Source: Cannabis sativa (Eukaryota > Streptophyta > Magnoliopsida > Rosales > Cannabaceae). From it: a stretch of DNA of 64,000 nucleotides. Positions 1-12,530 of this stretch are shown piece by piece. The notes under the pieces were generated by a model. It had not been told where the DNA came from and did not search any database. It saw only the letters and a list, made by a program, of their open reading frames with translations. The stretch is from NCBI RefSeq assembly GCF_029168945.1, contig NC_083609.1, forward strand, positions 20,767,501-20,831,500, written 5' to 3'. The position numbers were made by a program, and so were the translations under genes. Every line of letters starts with the position of its first letter. Position 1 is the stretch's first letter.

Positions 1-87
1 GAATCCCTCTAGTTGGAACAATCGGCCCAAGAACCTCTCCCCCATGAACAATGTTGTAAGAAATAGTATGCAGACACTCCATTATCA

Positions 88-1899
88 TCAAAACCCAGCC
101 AGGGAGAAACCCATGCGAAGCAAGATAGAATGCAAAAAAGACCACTCCATTCTATCGTAAGCCTTGCTCATATCCAACTTAAGAGCTATACAACCGTGTT
201 TACCCTGCTGTTTACGTCTCAAGTAGTGGAGGATCTCAAACGAGACCAAAACATTGTCCGTGATGAGACGACCCGAAATGAAAGCACTCTGAAACTCAGA
301 AATCACCTTAGACAGTAAACCCTTGAGACGGTTAGCCAAAACTTTAGAAATAACTTTGTAAAGCACATTACACAGAGCAATGGGTCTCAAATCTCCCATA
401 ACTACAGGCGTTTTCTTCTTCGGAATAAGCACAAGATTGGTAGCATTAAGATCTTTAGGCATCACCTTATTCCGGAAGAAATTCTGAACAAGTCGAACCA
501 CATCATGACCCACAATATGCCAACACTTCTGATAAAACGCAGGTGTCATCCCATCAGGACCCGAAGACTTATCAGGGTACATTTGAAACACCGCTGAGCG
601 AACTTCCTCTTCCAAGACCGGTTGAAGCAACTTAGCATTATCGTCATCACTAATCGAAGGTTGAATTTTATCCAACACATCACTACCATGAGACCCCAAA
701 GAATGGAAAATATCAGTGAAATAATTAACCATTACCTGAGGTAAACCAGACTCCCACTTAACCCAATCGCCCGCCTCATTCTGCAGTTGATGAATGAAAT
801 TATTTTTGCTACGAGAACTAGCTGCAACATGGAAATATTTTGTGTTTCTGTCCCCTTCCTTCAACCAAAGTTGCTTAGACCGCTGACGCCAAAAAATTTC
901 TTTTTGATGATAAATCTCAGCAAGTTGCTTCTTTGCAGCACGGTACTCAACCAGGGACGACTCATCAGAACAATTCTTCAAAGTACCAATCCTTCTTTTG
1001 CAGCTTTGAATCCTCTCTTTAAAATTACCCGTCAAATCATGTCCCCAAGTTGCCAGAGGTTCCTGAACAGCCACAATCTTATCCACAATGTCGTTAGAAT
1101 TACAACCACCCCATTGTTCCTGAATGATGGAAAAACAATTTTCTTCACGAAGCCAAGCATTCTCAAAACGGAAAGCTTTACTAGCCCGAGAAGGAACCCG
1201 AAAAGAAGGATCAAGAAGCAAAGGGCAGTGATCAGACGTGGTGAACAGAAGATTAATCAACCGAGAATTTGGAAATAAATCGATCCACCCCAAACTGGCA
1301 AGAGCTCTATCCAACCGGACCTCAATAAAATTATCAGTATCCCTACCCTTCTCCCAAGTAAACGGATGACCAAATAACTCCAAGTCCACTAAATCACAAT
1401 CGGCAACAGCTTGTTGAAAACCTTCAAGAAGCGAGTTAGGATACGGATTCCCACCACGCTTATCAACTTGACTCAAAACATTATTCAGATCACCAATAAT
1501 ACACCAAGGAAGAGTCGATTCTGCTTTCAAAGTTCGCATAAGATTCCAAGTGTTCCTTCTAAGAGCCCGGTTTGGTTCCCCATAAATACCCGTAAGCCGC
1601 CAATCAAACAAATCATTGTGATGAACAATCAAATCAATATGGTTTTGAGAGAAACCACTAACCTCAGCTTCAGATTGCTCTTTCCACAACATAGCTAAAC
1701 CACCACTCCTACCTTGCGCATCCACCGAGAACATACCTTCATACCCAAGTTGAGAAGAAAGTAATTCCAACCGAGGTTTTAAACTTAAAGTTTCACAAAG
1801 AAAAATAAAAGTGGGTTTCTTTTGATAAATCATATCTTTAAGGAATTGAAACGTCCCTGGGTTCCCAAGCCCATGGCAATTCCAGCTCAATATACTCAT
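88..1899 (-). pseudogene. LINE ORF2: AP-like endonuclease + reverse transcriptase (partial)
   Basis: The first ~230 of 603 residues form an exonuclease-endonuclease-phosphatase fold that would nick target DNA: N7 (WNCHG), E36 (CET), D137/N139 (GDLN) and S222-D223-H224 (SDH) are all present. RT begins near residue 490 (IPKKK...RPIALCN) and reaches motif A, KLDMSKAYD, with catalytic D576. The frame ends at 88, but the RT similarity continues in another frame from about 110 to the left edge (read as GWVLMIMECLHTISYN), so one base has been lost near 110. Motif C (usually FADD) lies outside the window. The start is the ATG at 1899, overlapping the ORF1 stop as ATGA. Confidence 0.9.
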
Positions 1900-3190
1900 G
1901 ATGATTGGCGAACCCGATCGAACGAGCCCGCCAATAAATCGTTTTTTGATTGAGCCCCATTCTCCTGGCCCAAAATCATGTTATTAATCTCCAAAGGCCC
2001 ATTCGGCCCACTAAGAAGTTCTTGGCCCAACCTTTTCCTTTTAGTTTCAAGGAAAATCATTCCTTCCTCATCAATATCACAATCGGCTGCCACCTCATTA
2101 AATCCATTACTTCCTAATATATCTCCCCATCAATTACATCACTATTCACGGCATTAATTCCCATGAATCTTGCATGGCCACCAACCACATCCCTATTCCC
2201 ATGCATCAATCTTTGACCCTCCATTTGTGGAATTTCTCTTTGCTGTTCACTCCGAAAATCATGGGCATTTAATCTCCTATCTCCTCTCGGCTGGAAAACC
2301 TCACCACCTTGCTGGACATGCCCCGACGTACCAGAACTCCCAACACCACCAGAGGCCGACGCACCAAAATTCCCAGCCCCTCCAGACGCCAATCGGAGCC
2401 ACTTAGATCCCATAGCGTATTGTGTTCTCCGAGGGACCGCCTTCATGAACGAACCATATGGTTTGACAATAGAAGCAATAGGTTGGATAAATAACCTAGA
2501 GCAATATTGATCGGTGTGGCCTATAACTCCACAAATAAAACAAAAAGTCGGCACAAATTCATAACAAAAATTTATCCAAAACCACTCACCACCGGTTAGC
2601 TGCAACTTCATCCGCCGTTTTAATGGCTTCTCGATATCGATCCGAACCTGCACCCTGAGATATTCCCTCCAAACACCATTGAAGTTATTCTCATCGGTTT
2701 TAACAAAGCTTCCGATATAGTTCGCAGCGTCCGAAACCACCCTTTCCGTCTTAAAACCCGCCTGAATATCATGCAATTGAACCCATATTTCGAGGTGATG
2801 CAGCCGCAACGCCCTTGGAATGTCCCCAGTTTTCAATCTCTCAGAGATTAACGGAGCATTTTTGAACGTCCATGGACTACGATCAATGACCCGCTGAATA
2901 TCTATCTCATGATAGAATTGAAAAATAAATCTATTTGCTCCCAAATCTTTCACATACATACCCATACCTGGCTTCCATAGAACCGCCATCAAGTTTTCCA
3001 TCGCCATGAAGTCGATCGGAGAGTCCGTAAGAAATCGACCAACTATGCTCCACCGAGTATCGACCTCGGCATCATCAACCAACGGCCTATCGTATTGAAC
3101 TGCTGGCTCCTCCTCCTCCTCGAGTGGGATGATCGACAAGCTACCACCAAGATCCTCAAAGCCATACTCTGCTGCCATCGTAAACGCCAT
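1896..3190 (-). pseudogene. LINE ORF1 (DUF4283-like + CCHC zinc knuckle), frameshifted
   Basis: ORF1 protein of the LINE, expected to bind element RNA. The longest frame opens at 3238, but its first 16 residues are not ORF1-like. The Met at 3190 or 3178, just before the acidic N-terminus, is the likelier start. Counted from 3190, residues about 44-160 look like the DUF4283 domain of plant retroelement proteins. A CCHC knuckle (C-x2-C-x4-H-x4-C) lies at about 217-230, followed by a Gly/Ser-rich linker. The frame stops at 2114, but the adjacent frame carries a basic C-terminal tail on to a TGA at 1896, which points to a one-base indel near 2120. That TGA overlaps the ATG of ORF2. Confidence 0.82.
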
Positions 3191-3406
3191 CTCAACCAGT
3201 CCTCGCACCACCGTAAAAAACCAGACAAAACTCAACAAAACAAAACAAAATCAAAGAGACAACCTCACCATGTCAAAAGACAAGACTATATGGAATCCTA
3301 ATTAATTATAGATAGAAAGACTTGATGGTTTATATTTAGAAGTGGTACTCAAATTCAAAGAGAGAAAACCAACTGCTTCAATTCGATTCAGAGTTGATAG
3401 GAAAAT

Positions 3407-4537
3407 GTGTTAAAATACATTGAAAGGGTGTAACAGTAATTTTATGCCTATGCAATGTAGATCATCTATAAATGATCATTGATTATTGGGATTATAACAA
3501 TGGATAATTTATAGTATATCTATATCGTGGAACATAAAGAGTGTTCTATATGACTGAGAGTGCAATTCCAAGTTCTATGCGTGGATGCAACAAGGAATTA
3601 ATAAGTAAGTGAATTTACTTGGTAAATTCTTAGTCTGCTTATTGAAAGCTCGGTTATATAGGCCCATGGTCCCCATACTAGTTGAGACCATACTTCTTGT
3701 AAGACTCAGTTAATTGATTTTAATTAATCAATTATAATTCTAAAATTAGACTATGTCTAGTTTATGAATTTTCACTAAGCAAGGGAAAAATTGTGAAGAA
3801 AAGAGATTCTAGATTTTATTCATTAATTAAGAGACTTTATTAGTCTAATTAATAAATATATTAAATGACAATATTATTTAATAATTAATTTTTAGTTATT
3901 AAATAATTGGAATTGACATTTAACTAGTTAAATTGGAACATTAGCGTTTTCGAGAAAATGGGATGGGAAAATGACAAAATGGCAAAATTGCAAAGTGGGC
4001 CACACTTAGTGTAATTTACCATTTATTTTTTTTTTATTATTTTAATGCTAATTAATTCTAACTTAAACCTAGGTGGTTACCTATAAATAGATAGTGATGG
4101 CTTAAGAGAAAAGATTGATGATACATCACATTCGTTCTGTAAAATTTTAAGCCTTCTTTCTCTATAGGATGAAATTACCATTCCTTCTCTTTTCTTCTTC
4201 AAACTATTCAGCCTTGAGTGATAGAGTGAGTGCCCACACACATCAAGTGGCATCTCAATCATAGTGTGTAAGACTGTAAAGAATCCAATCAACAAGAAGG
4301 AGAATCGGTCTCAAGAACGAGAGAAAGAGATCCAAGTTCAGATCTTGATAATGCTCTGCTACAGAAAGGAAGCAAGGGCTAGAGATCTGAACGGAAGGAG
4401 TCATTATATTCCGCTGCACCCAATGTAAGGTTTTCTTAAACCCTTATGTGTTTATGTCATTGTGTTAGAATTCATATTAGGATGTTAATGAAACATACTT
4501 GTTAGTAAATCTAGATTCTGGTAAAATATTTCCAATA
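3407..4537 (+). mobile_element. LTR family A fragment (3' two-thirds)
   Basis: Matches the right part of the family-A LTRs at 13600-15460, 32996-36416, 46711-48040 and 57953-59815. It starts at the stretch reading ...ATACATTGAAAGGGTGTAAC and ends ...AAAATATTTCCAATA, where intact copies end TTCCAACA. A TATA box, TATAAATAG, lies at 4082-4090. The 5' third is missing where it meets the LINE. The 3' end falls inside the copia RT gene, so it was inserted in, or recombined into, that element. Confidence 0.8.
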
Positions 4538-6400
4538 ATTGCTTGCAAGAATAATATCATCAACATACACTAATAGAAATATGCAATTTCCATTGAAGTG
4601 TTTGATGAATAATGAGTGATCTGTTATAGAATGATGAAAACCTTCATCAACCAAAGCACTAGAAAACTCGGCAAATCATTGCCTACAAGCTTGCTTTAAA
4701 CAATAAAGTGACTTCTGCAATTTGCAAACAAGATTGTGTGGTAGCTCCCCTTTTGGCTTATATCCTTGAGGTAAAGACATGTAAACATCTTCTTTTAAGT
4801 CTCCATGTAAGAAAGGATTGTTTACATCCAATTGATGTAGGTACCAACCTTTCATAGCAGCCAAAGCAAGAACTAATTTCACAGTAACCAACTTAGTTAA
4901 TGGTGCAAATGTATCAGTATAGTCTATCCCCTCCTGTTGGTTGTACCCCTTGGCAACCAACCTAGCTTTAAATCATTCAACAATGCCATCAGCATTAAAT
5001 TTTATCTTGTAAACCCACCTTGAGCCAATAACATGTTGATCTTCAGGTAAAGAAACAACAATCCAAGTGTTGTTTTCCTCAAGTGCATCAATTTCAAAAT
5101 CCATGACATTATCCCATTCTAGAATGCCATGAGCTTGGCTGAAAAATTCAGGTTCAAAGTGACTTGAAATGGCCAAGGAAACTGCTCGAAAAGCTGGTGA
5201 CAACCTGCTGTAATTGATAACTTGAGACAAAGGATAAGGAGTAATAAAAGAGCCATGAAAAGATAAAGCAGTAGGGTTAGTGGCCAAAAATCAATGATAA
5301 TCATTTAGGTATGAAGGTTTTTTTATGTGTCTCCCTCACTTACTTTGATTAGAAGAGGGTACATATATAGAATCAAGGGTAGACATAGGTAAAACCTTAT
5401 TGGATGGAGCAGATTGTGTTGTATGCAATGGTTCAGAATGCAATTGTGCAGTGCACAAGTGGTCTGTATGCAAGTGATCAGTATGCAATTGCTGGTAAGC
5501 AGGATCACCGTGAACATTAGAGAAATTCTTTCATATGGAGTAGCTATTACTCCTGTTTTAACAAAAGGAAAAATCTACTCGTAGAAGTAAACATCTCTTG
5601 AATTAAAGACATTGTTTGTGTTTAAGTCAAGAAACCTATATGCCTTCATGCCAGTAGGGTATTCAAGGAAGATTCATGGAGCTGATCTCAGAGTAAACTT
5701 AGACCTAGATTGACTTAAGGTTGAGGCATAAGCCAAACAACCAAAACCTTTCAAATGTTCATATGCAGGTGGCTTAGAATAGAGAATATGAAAATGAGAC
5801 TTGTTCTTTCGATTGGATGTTGGTGTCCTATTAATAAGGTACGCGGCATTTGACACACACTCTCCCCAATAAACTAAAGGAACATAGGATTTAAAAAGAA
5901 GTGTTCTAGCCACATTGAGTAAATGTTGTTGTTTTCTCTCAATAATAGAACTTTGTTGATGTCTTTGGACACAGGAGTGATAATGTATAATCCCAAGTTC
6001 ACTAAACAAGGTTTTGAACTGTAGCTCTTTTGCATTATCAGACCTTACCCCTTTGACAGTTTTGTTATATTGATTTTGAACTTGCCTTATGAATTGGGGA
6101 AGGACAATTTGGGCTTCAGACTAGTGTCTAATGAGATGTATCCAAGTGTATCTTGAACAATCATCTACAATAGTAATAAAATTCTTGAAACCCTCAGTAT
6201 GGTATTAAAAGGCCCCCATATGTCAATATGGATAAGATCAAAGTAATTTTCATCAATATTATGATTAGATGCAAAAGGTAACTTCCTTTATTTAGCGTAG
6301 TGACAGATAGAGCAATAAAAAAGAGAATTAGAATTAGAATAAAAATTCAAGGCTTTATTCAAAGGATAACTAAGAATTTTACCAATGCTAGTGAAGTGTG
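4538..6400 (-). pseudogene. Ty1/copia pol fragment (integrase and RT)
   Basis: Decayed copia polyprotein read from right to left. Around 6270-6320 is a pre-integrase zinc-binding stretch (CSICHYAK, then a stop). The integrase C-terminal half follows at 5674-6009, with the copia signature for viral-type integrases (ERKQQHLLNVARTLL). RVT_2-type reverse transcriptase occupies 4676-5287, interrupted by a stop near 4976, and reaches the catalytic box YVDDII at 4550-4567, where family-A LTR sequence takes over. Gag, protease, RNase H and both LTRs are missing. Several stops and frameshifts show that it is dead. Confidence 0.85.
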
Positions 6401-6408
6401 ATAACTAA

Positions 6409-6515
<107 letters not shown>

Positions 6516-6659
6516 CTCCTCCATCTTCGTTGCGTCTGTACGCGATCGATCCTCCGTCCTCCGTCGCGTTGCTTATCTCCTCTATCTTCTCAATGTATAT
6601 ATATTTACTTATTTCTATATTTATATATATTTATTATTTTTTGTTAAATCTAAATATAT

Positions 6660-7616
6660 ATAGGGTGACTACTCAATGCTTATATTGTTATTATAACCAT
6701 CATGGTTATATTTTTCTTATCTGTAATAGCATGTTACCAATAGCTAAACATTCTTTTTTTAGAATTAATTAATTATAATTAACTATTTTCTTAAAATAAT
6801 TAATTAAGTATTTATCAAAACCTCTTTTAGCAATTAATATTTATAAATAATTTTGTATATAGATTCCTACTATAATTATTTTAACAGTTAAACCATTTAA
6901 TTATAACATTTACAATTAACTTTATTTTTTCACAAAAAAAATTAGTCTTTTTTTTAAACAAATTAAAATTCTCTTCTTGTACAATAAATTTTTAAATAAT
7001 TAATTATTTTTAAATGATATTAAATTATTTTCTTACAACTAGAAGAACTAAATATGAGTTTTTCTATTCGAGTTTGAGGTTGTTTCGTTTTCTTGGAGAG
7101 CTCAGCTTTGTTTTTTGACTCTAGTTTGGTTTTTTGAGTAAATAACTCCTTATAAAAAAAAGGATGGAGGAGTTCATCCATTTTTTTTTAGAAAATACAT
7201 TCAACCTATATATTTTACTTTTTACCTTTTAAATATTTAATTAAAAAAAACTAAATAATTAACTGTTGTAATTTTAATTAAAGTTATAGGTATAATAAAA
7301 TTTTAATTATGAGATTATATATGTATAATTTTAAATTATAAAGAGTTTTGATATAAAAATTTTAATAATTTAAGGGCAAAAAAAGTGCTAAAAGGTCTTT
7401 ATTTAATAATAAATTACCAAAAATCAATAATTATAATTAATTTAATTTTAAATTCTGATAAGAAAATAAAATATTAAGTAATTATTAGGTTATAAGTTAA
7501 TTAATATTTATTTTTAAATTAATCATAACTATTCAATAGTAATGTAATGGCTAAAAAAAATGTAACCATGATGGTTACATATTTAATGTAATCATTCAAA
7601 CCTTCTCCATGTATAA
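6660..7616. mobile_element. Putative MITE with palindromic ends
   Basis: Two near-identical palindromes face each other about 870 bp apart: TATAACCATCATGGTTATA near 6692 and TGTAACCATGATGGTTACA near 7561. Flanking bases also agree in inverted orientation (poly-T side, then GTAATA/GCCATTACA-like words), giving an imperfect terminal repeat of roughly 60-70 bp. The interior is AT-rich and non-coding. No target duplication could be assigned, so the limits are approximate. Confidence 0.45.
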
Positions 7617-7625
7617 ATATATTTA

Positions 7626-8005
7626 AATAGGATAAATACCATTTTGGACCCTCTGTTTTGTAAAAGTTACCAACTGGACCCTGTGTTTTGTTAAATGACA
7701 AAATGGACCCTGTATTTTCTAAAATAGTACAAATAGGACCCTAAATTGATTTTTTCTCAAAATAAAGTTTAATTATAATTCGATCTAAAAGTGCTATGAC
7801 AAAACTGTTTACATTTTTTGTATCTATTCGTATTAAGCATTGTCTTCAAGTTGGTTGTATTAAAAAAAAAGTTGTCAAAAATTAAGCTCAGGGTCCTATT
7901 TTTACTATTTTAGAAAATGCAGGGTCCATTTTGTCATTCAACAAAAAACAGGGTCCAATCTGTAACTTTTGTAAAACACAGAGTCCAAAATGGTATTTAC
8001 CCTAT
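7626..8005. mobile_element. MITE with ~120-bp terminal inverted repeats (MULE-like)
   Basis: The left arm reads AGGATAAATACCATTTTGGA with repeated GGACCCTGTGTTTTG-like words. The right arm is its inverse, ending GGTATTTACCCTAT. The arms are about 120 bp. A candidate 9-bp target duplication ATATATTTA occurs at 7617-7625 and 8006-8014, as expected of Mutator-like elements, though the AT-rich context makes chance possible. There is no transposase. A more diverged relative lies at 16616-16910. Confidence 0.7.
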
Positions 8006-8014
8006 ATATATTTA

Positions 8015-8784
8015 TATACATATATTGTTTAGCTGAATATATATATTTAAATTTAATGTGTTTAATTTAAAATTAGTTGTGAATATATAAATTTAATGTG
8101 TAAATATTTGATGTGGTTTAAGAAAATTAATGTATATTAAAGTTAGTTATTATTGTAAAAAATATGACGAGTAAAAAATATTTAGAAAAATATGTTAAAA
8201 TATAAAAGATTTAAGTTCAGGTAAAACGTTTATTTATTTTATTTGTTATTGTAAAAGTGAATTAGTTGTTTTAATTTAGTTTAGGTAAAATTAAAAATTA
8301 TTATTAGTAAAATATATTATTGTATAAATTTAGGTAAATAAATATTTTATTATAAGTTTATGATTATTTTTAGGGAAAAAAGTTTATTATAAGTTTAATT
8401 TTAATTAATTTGATTTAATTATTTAATTAATTGTGTGTTGTTAATTATTTGTTGGTGTTTATCGGTGTTGATAGCATTTGAAAAATTTTGAGGTGCTATA
8501 TTAGACTTGGTAATCTATTTATTTTTTCTTTCAATATTTAACAATATTAGAAAAAATTGAAGTGTTTCGCATGGTTAACTTCAATTATTTTTAGCTATTA
8601 GTGTGATGTTGTTTGAGTAAGCTTTCAATTTAATATTTTAAATATTTTATAGGTATCGGGTTCTTTATGTTGATTGAAGAGCGCACAAATAACTATCTTT
8701 ATTGGAGAAAAATATAATCACTAAAACTTAAAAAATCTTTATTTAGTGGAGTTTGAATATCTTAGATATTCATCTGTAGTGAAG
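8015..8784. other. AT-rich intergenic stretch
   Basis: I see no gene or recognisable element here, only poly-A/T-rich sequence between the MITE and the solo LTR of family F. Confidence 0.6.
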
Positions 8785-8789
8785 TAGGT

Positions 8790-11476
8790 TGTAATATCCC
8801 AGAAAATATAATTATATTTTAATTGGTCATATTTTATTAAATATGTGATTAAGTGGGCATTAGAGTAGGATTATAATCTTACATAAACTAATTATGAGTT
8901 GATTAGGTAAATATGAGTAAATAAAGCGTAATTTATTAATTACGGAGATTATGTTAAAATATGTGGGTATCGTAGATACCATAATTCGAATAATATATAT
9001 ATATTCGAGCCTAACAATTGTGGAACTTGACGGGAAGGTCAGCAATGTCATGACAATAAAAGATGAAATTGAATTGGATTTTATATCGGACTAGTTTAGA
9101 GTTTTGAGTTATCGGTTTAGTAGATAAGTTAGAAAAAAATACCAAAATACCCCTAGGGTTTGCATAAGGGGCAAAATGGACATTTTGAGGATAAATATGT
9201 ACTTTTTTTGTCATATGTAGTTTGGTGGCTGATTATTACTAGGTTATTTAGTTAAAAAAATATATACAATAAACATAATAAACAAAATAGGAAAAGGTGG
9301 GAATTAGAAGGAAATAAAAGGATTATCACCTTAAGCTTATCCCTCATTTTCTTTTTCTCTTTCGTGGCCATGAATACCAGCAACAACAAGGGAATCTTTC
9401 TCATTAATTTGGCTGAATTAACAGGGTTTAGAGGTGGTGTAGTCTTGAGGTAAGATTTGGAGACTTTTATCTTTGAATTTCTTAAGTTTATAGAATGTAT
9501 GGGTGATTTTCTTTGAGAATTCAAAGCTGTATATTTAACCTGAGTCTAGGGTTGTTTTAAGCTTTGATATTGAAGGATTATTTAGATTCTTTTAGCTTAG
9601 ATTAATGGTTGTTCAGTTTGGGTTGGATTAGATGAAGTTTGAAAAGGTTTTAATTTACTTGAGAATGTAATTTTGAGCAAATGGATGAGTTGATGTTAAT
9701 TGATGCTTGGATTATGTTGAGTATATATTTTTGGTTTAATCTAGAGCAATTAGGCAGGTGTGGTTGCATTTGTAGTTGTAGTTTGAGTTGAGTGAGTTAG
9801 AGTTTAAGAACTCAAAACTCTTTCAATAATGGTGAAGTTGTGATTGTAAGTTAATTGTTGGTTTTGAGTGTTGAGATATGTTGTATACATGTTATAGAGC
9901 TGTTCTGTGAAGTTTGGGAATAATTGTTTAGGTTTGGAGCAAGTTTTGGGACTTTGAAGATCTCAATTTTTTGAGTTTCTGGTGTGGTGAACCAGAATTC
10001 CGGATGGTCCAGAGCTGCACCAACCGGAATTTCGGATGGTCAATTTCAAGGAATCGCCAATTTTCGTATTTTAGCCATAACTTTTCACTCGGGTGTCCGT
10101 TTTAGACATTCTATATACCGTTTCGAAGCTTATGAAGAGCTATACAATATGAGACATAGAATAGAGCCAAAATATGTATTTTAATTTAGGGTTTTTTCAC
10201 CATAAGTTTCGGTTAAAAACCCTAGGTTATTTTATGGGGGGTTTTGGACAGTATTTTGGAATAAACCCTTATTGAGTTACCTTTGCCGTGACATAGGACC
10301 TAAAATTTTCAAACATCGTTACACTCAGGTCGCCCCACATACTTGACTTTGGACTTGAGGTAAGAAATGTATTAAGCAATATTTATGGTTAATGATATAA
10401 TTGTTACGGTCTCGATTATGATCGAGATCCCAATATGTATTTGTTGTGACTTGATAGTAATCGAGGTAATGGTGAGAAAAGATTATTGTCGTTTGTGAAT
10501 TGTTTCTGAATAAGGGAAGAACACGGTTATCACTGTTGTTGTGAATGAATTAAGATACAGTTATTATCCTTATGAGTAATTACTCTTGAAACCGCAGATA
10601 GGTTTCTTACTTATCGTTTGCTTTACTGGGCAACAATAGTGACATACGAAGCTCGTGGATAACGAGTGGTGAGGATTGGTAACGGTCATTACCGTCATGA
10701 GTAATTATTCTTGAAACCGCGGATAGGTTTCTTACTTATCATTTGTTGTATTGGGCAACGATAGTGACATATGTAGCTCGTGGTTAACGAGTGGTAAGGG
10801 TACTTTATAAAGTACCAGGATTGTGTGATTACGATATTTTGAAATGAACTAAGCATGTTATTAGGTGATGAGTTGTAATCAATACATTTTGTTATAGTCT
10901 GACTGAATGAATATTTGATTAGTGTAATTATAAAGGTATTCACGGTAAGATGCTATGTTATCTTTATATTGTATAATATACGGTTAGTATAGACGTTAAT
11001 ACTATATATGCAGGCTGAGTAGATAATGAAAAACGAGTATGTATGCTATGATATGATAGGAATATTTGTGTTTTTATTGGTTTTGATTAATAGCTTTTCT
11101 TGTTGAGTCATTATGACTCACGGGTGCTTCATGGTGCAGGTAAAAGGTTAAAAGTTGTGTTCAACCATGAGCAAGAGGTCTTCCAACAGTGTACATATCA
11201 GCTGTGGTGTCTTGGCTTCCGGGAAGCGGGATCGACTTCTTTTCTTTTATGTTTGGAAACGTAACTTTATTTTTGGTAATAATGATTTTGAAATTTGTTA
11301 TATAGAAATTTTATTAGCAGGGGATCCCCAAATTACGACAGTATTTTTAAAGAAAGTTTTTATTTTAATTTTAATTATAGATTTTAATTAAACCACACTT
11401 TTCCTAAACTAATAGGTTAGTGATAATAAGATTGTAAAAGTACACACGTGGCGTCCCTGAGATTCAGGGCGTCACA
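8790..11476 (+). mobile_element. Solo LTR, family F (gypsy-like), TSD TAGGT
   Basis: Begins TGTAATATCCCAG and ends ...CAGGGCGTCACA (TG...CA). It is flanked by a perfect 5-bp target duplication TAGGT at 8785-8789 and 11477-11481, and has no internal domain, so it is a solo LTR left by recombination. The stretch at about 10075-10150 (CCATAACTTTTCACTCGG, then TCCGTTTTAGAC) matches a block of the family-B gypsy LTRs in the opposite orientation. This ties F to Ty3/gypsy and gives plus orientation. Palindromic words around CCGGAATT lie at 9990-10040. A tandem duplication is visible at 10575-10650 and 10695-10800. The small ORFs inside have no recognisable product. Confidence 0.85.
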
Positions 11477-11481
11477 TAGGT

Positions 11482-12009
11482 TTCAGCGATTAATTGTATA
11501 GCAATCGAATGGGTGGAATATGCATGTTAGATGAGTTTGAATACCTTAAATATTCAACCGTAGGTTTTGCGAATACATATGTATTGCGGTCCAATGGATG
11601 GATAATTTTTGTATGTTAATATTTTTTGTTATTTTGTATTATTTTATATGTTTTATCTATTATTTTTTTCATATTTAAAATTTTTGAGAACGTCTAATTA
11701 CATCCGTTAGACTGCCAAAATTTTGGTAGAATTAGGATAAATTTCACTAAAAATGCATAAATTTCACTAAAAATTATATATGTGTGGTAATTAATTTAAC
11801 TAACTATTTACTACACATATTCAAACAAACAACTAAATAATTTTTTTTAGAAGTTTTCGAATGGATATAGAAATTGGATGAGTACAAATAGATTATCAAC
11901 GTAGTATAATCAAGGGGTTGACCATTTCTTGGACATTTGTCAGAAGTAAGCCAAATATGTGAGAACGTGAAGCAAATGGACATTACTAAGATAAAGGAGC
12001 CGATCAGAC
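11482..12009. other. Unassigned AT-rich sequence
   Basis: No gene or clear repeat was recognised between the family-F solo LTR and the next family-A fragment. Confidence 0.5.
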
Positions 12010-12530
12010 TTTGATGAACAACTTTAAGAACATAAATAATACAATTGAGATCGAACCTAACCATCTCAGAATTAAGATCTATAGACCTAAGATCAACCAA
12101 TGATATTGACTTAGAAATATATAACAGTAAGTTTATGATAGCTTATCCAAGATCAATATCAGTCTAATCTAATATATACTTCATACATCTGATATTGGTA
12201 TACTTTGCCAATGCCCTAGAAAGGACATAACACTTATCCAAGGTATAAGTATACTTTATGAACGATTACCATGTCAGTCTAAATCCAGTGTACTGAAAAA
12301 TCATGGGAGTTAAACTTTTGAGCATATAATCATGATTATATTTCATTGTGTTGACAACAATATAATCATGAATAAGTATATGTTTTAGACTTAATAGAAT
12401 TTATACATTAAACATATAATCATGAAATAAATCATGTGAACCATGCAACATAAAATAATTTCTGATCTTTTATTAATTATTAAATCTGATTATATCAAAA
12501 TAGGTTTCATTTAAGGCACAAAATTCAACA
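12010..12530 (-). mobile_element. LTR family A fragment (5' end of the LTR, inverted)
   Basis: Corresponds to about 14940-15460 of the solo copy next door, in the same (minus) orientation but clearly more diverged. It ends ...GCACAAAATTCAACA, the inverse of the family-A 5' terminus TGTTGGGTTTTGTGC. The other part of the LTR is absent. Confidence 0.75.

Larger units (their letters stand above)
1..3406 (-). mobile_element. L1-type LINE retrotransposon, 5' part
   Basis: Non-LTR retrotransposon read on the minus strand, with ORF1 (nucleic-acid-binding protein) followed by ORF2 (endonuclease plus reverse transcriptase). The order and domains are those of plant L1 elements. The 5' untranslated leader is about 3239-3406 and abuts a piece of LTR family A; I cannot fix the exact 5' end. 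The 3' half of ORF2 lies beyond the left edge. Both ORFs have single-base frameshifts, so this copy cannot move by itself. Confidence 0.9.

Noticed and set aside
787..1698. Plus-strand frames of 163 and 95 residues over the left LINE
   Set aside because: Shadows of ORF2, whose minus-strand frame has clear endonuclease and RT motifs.
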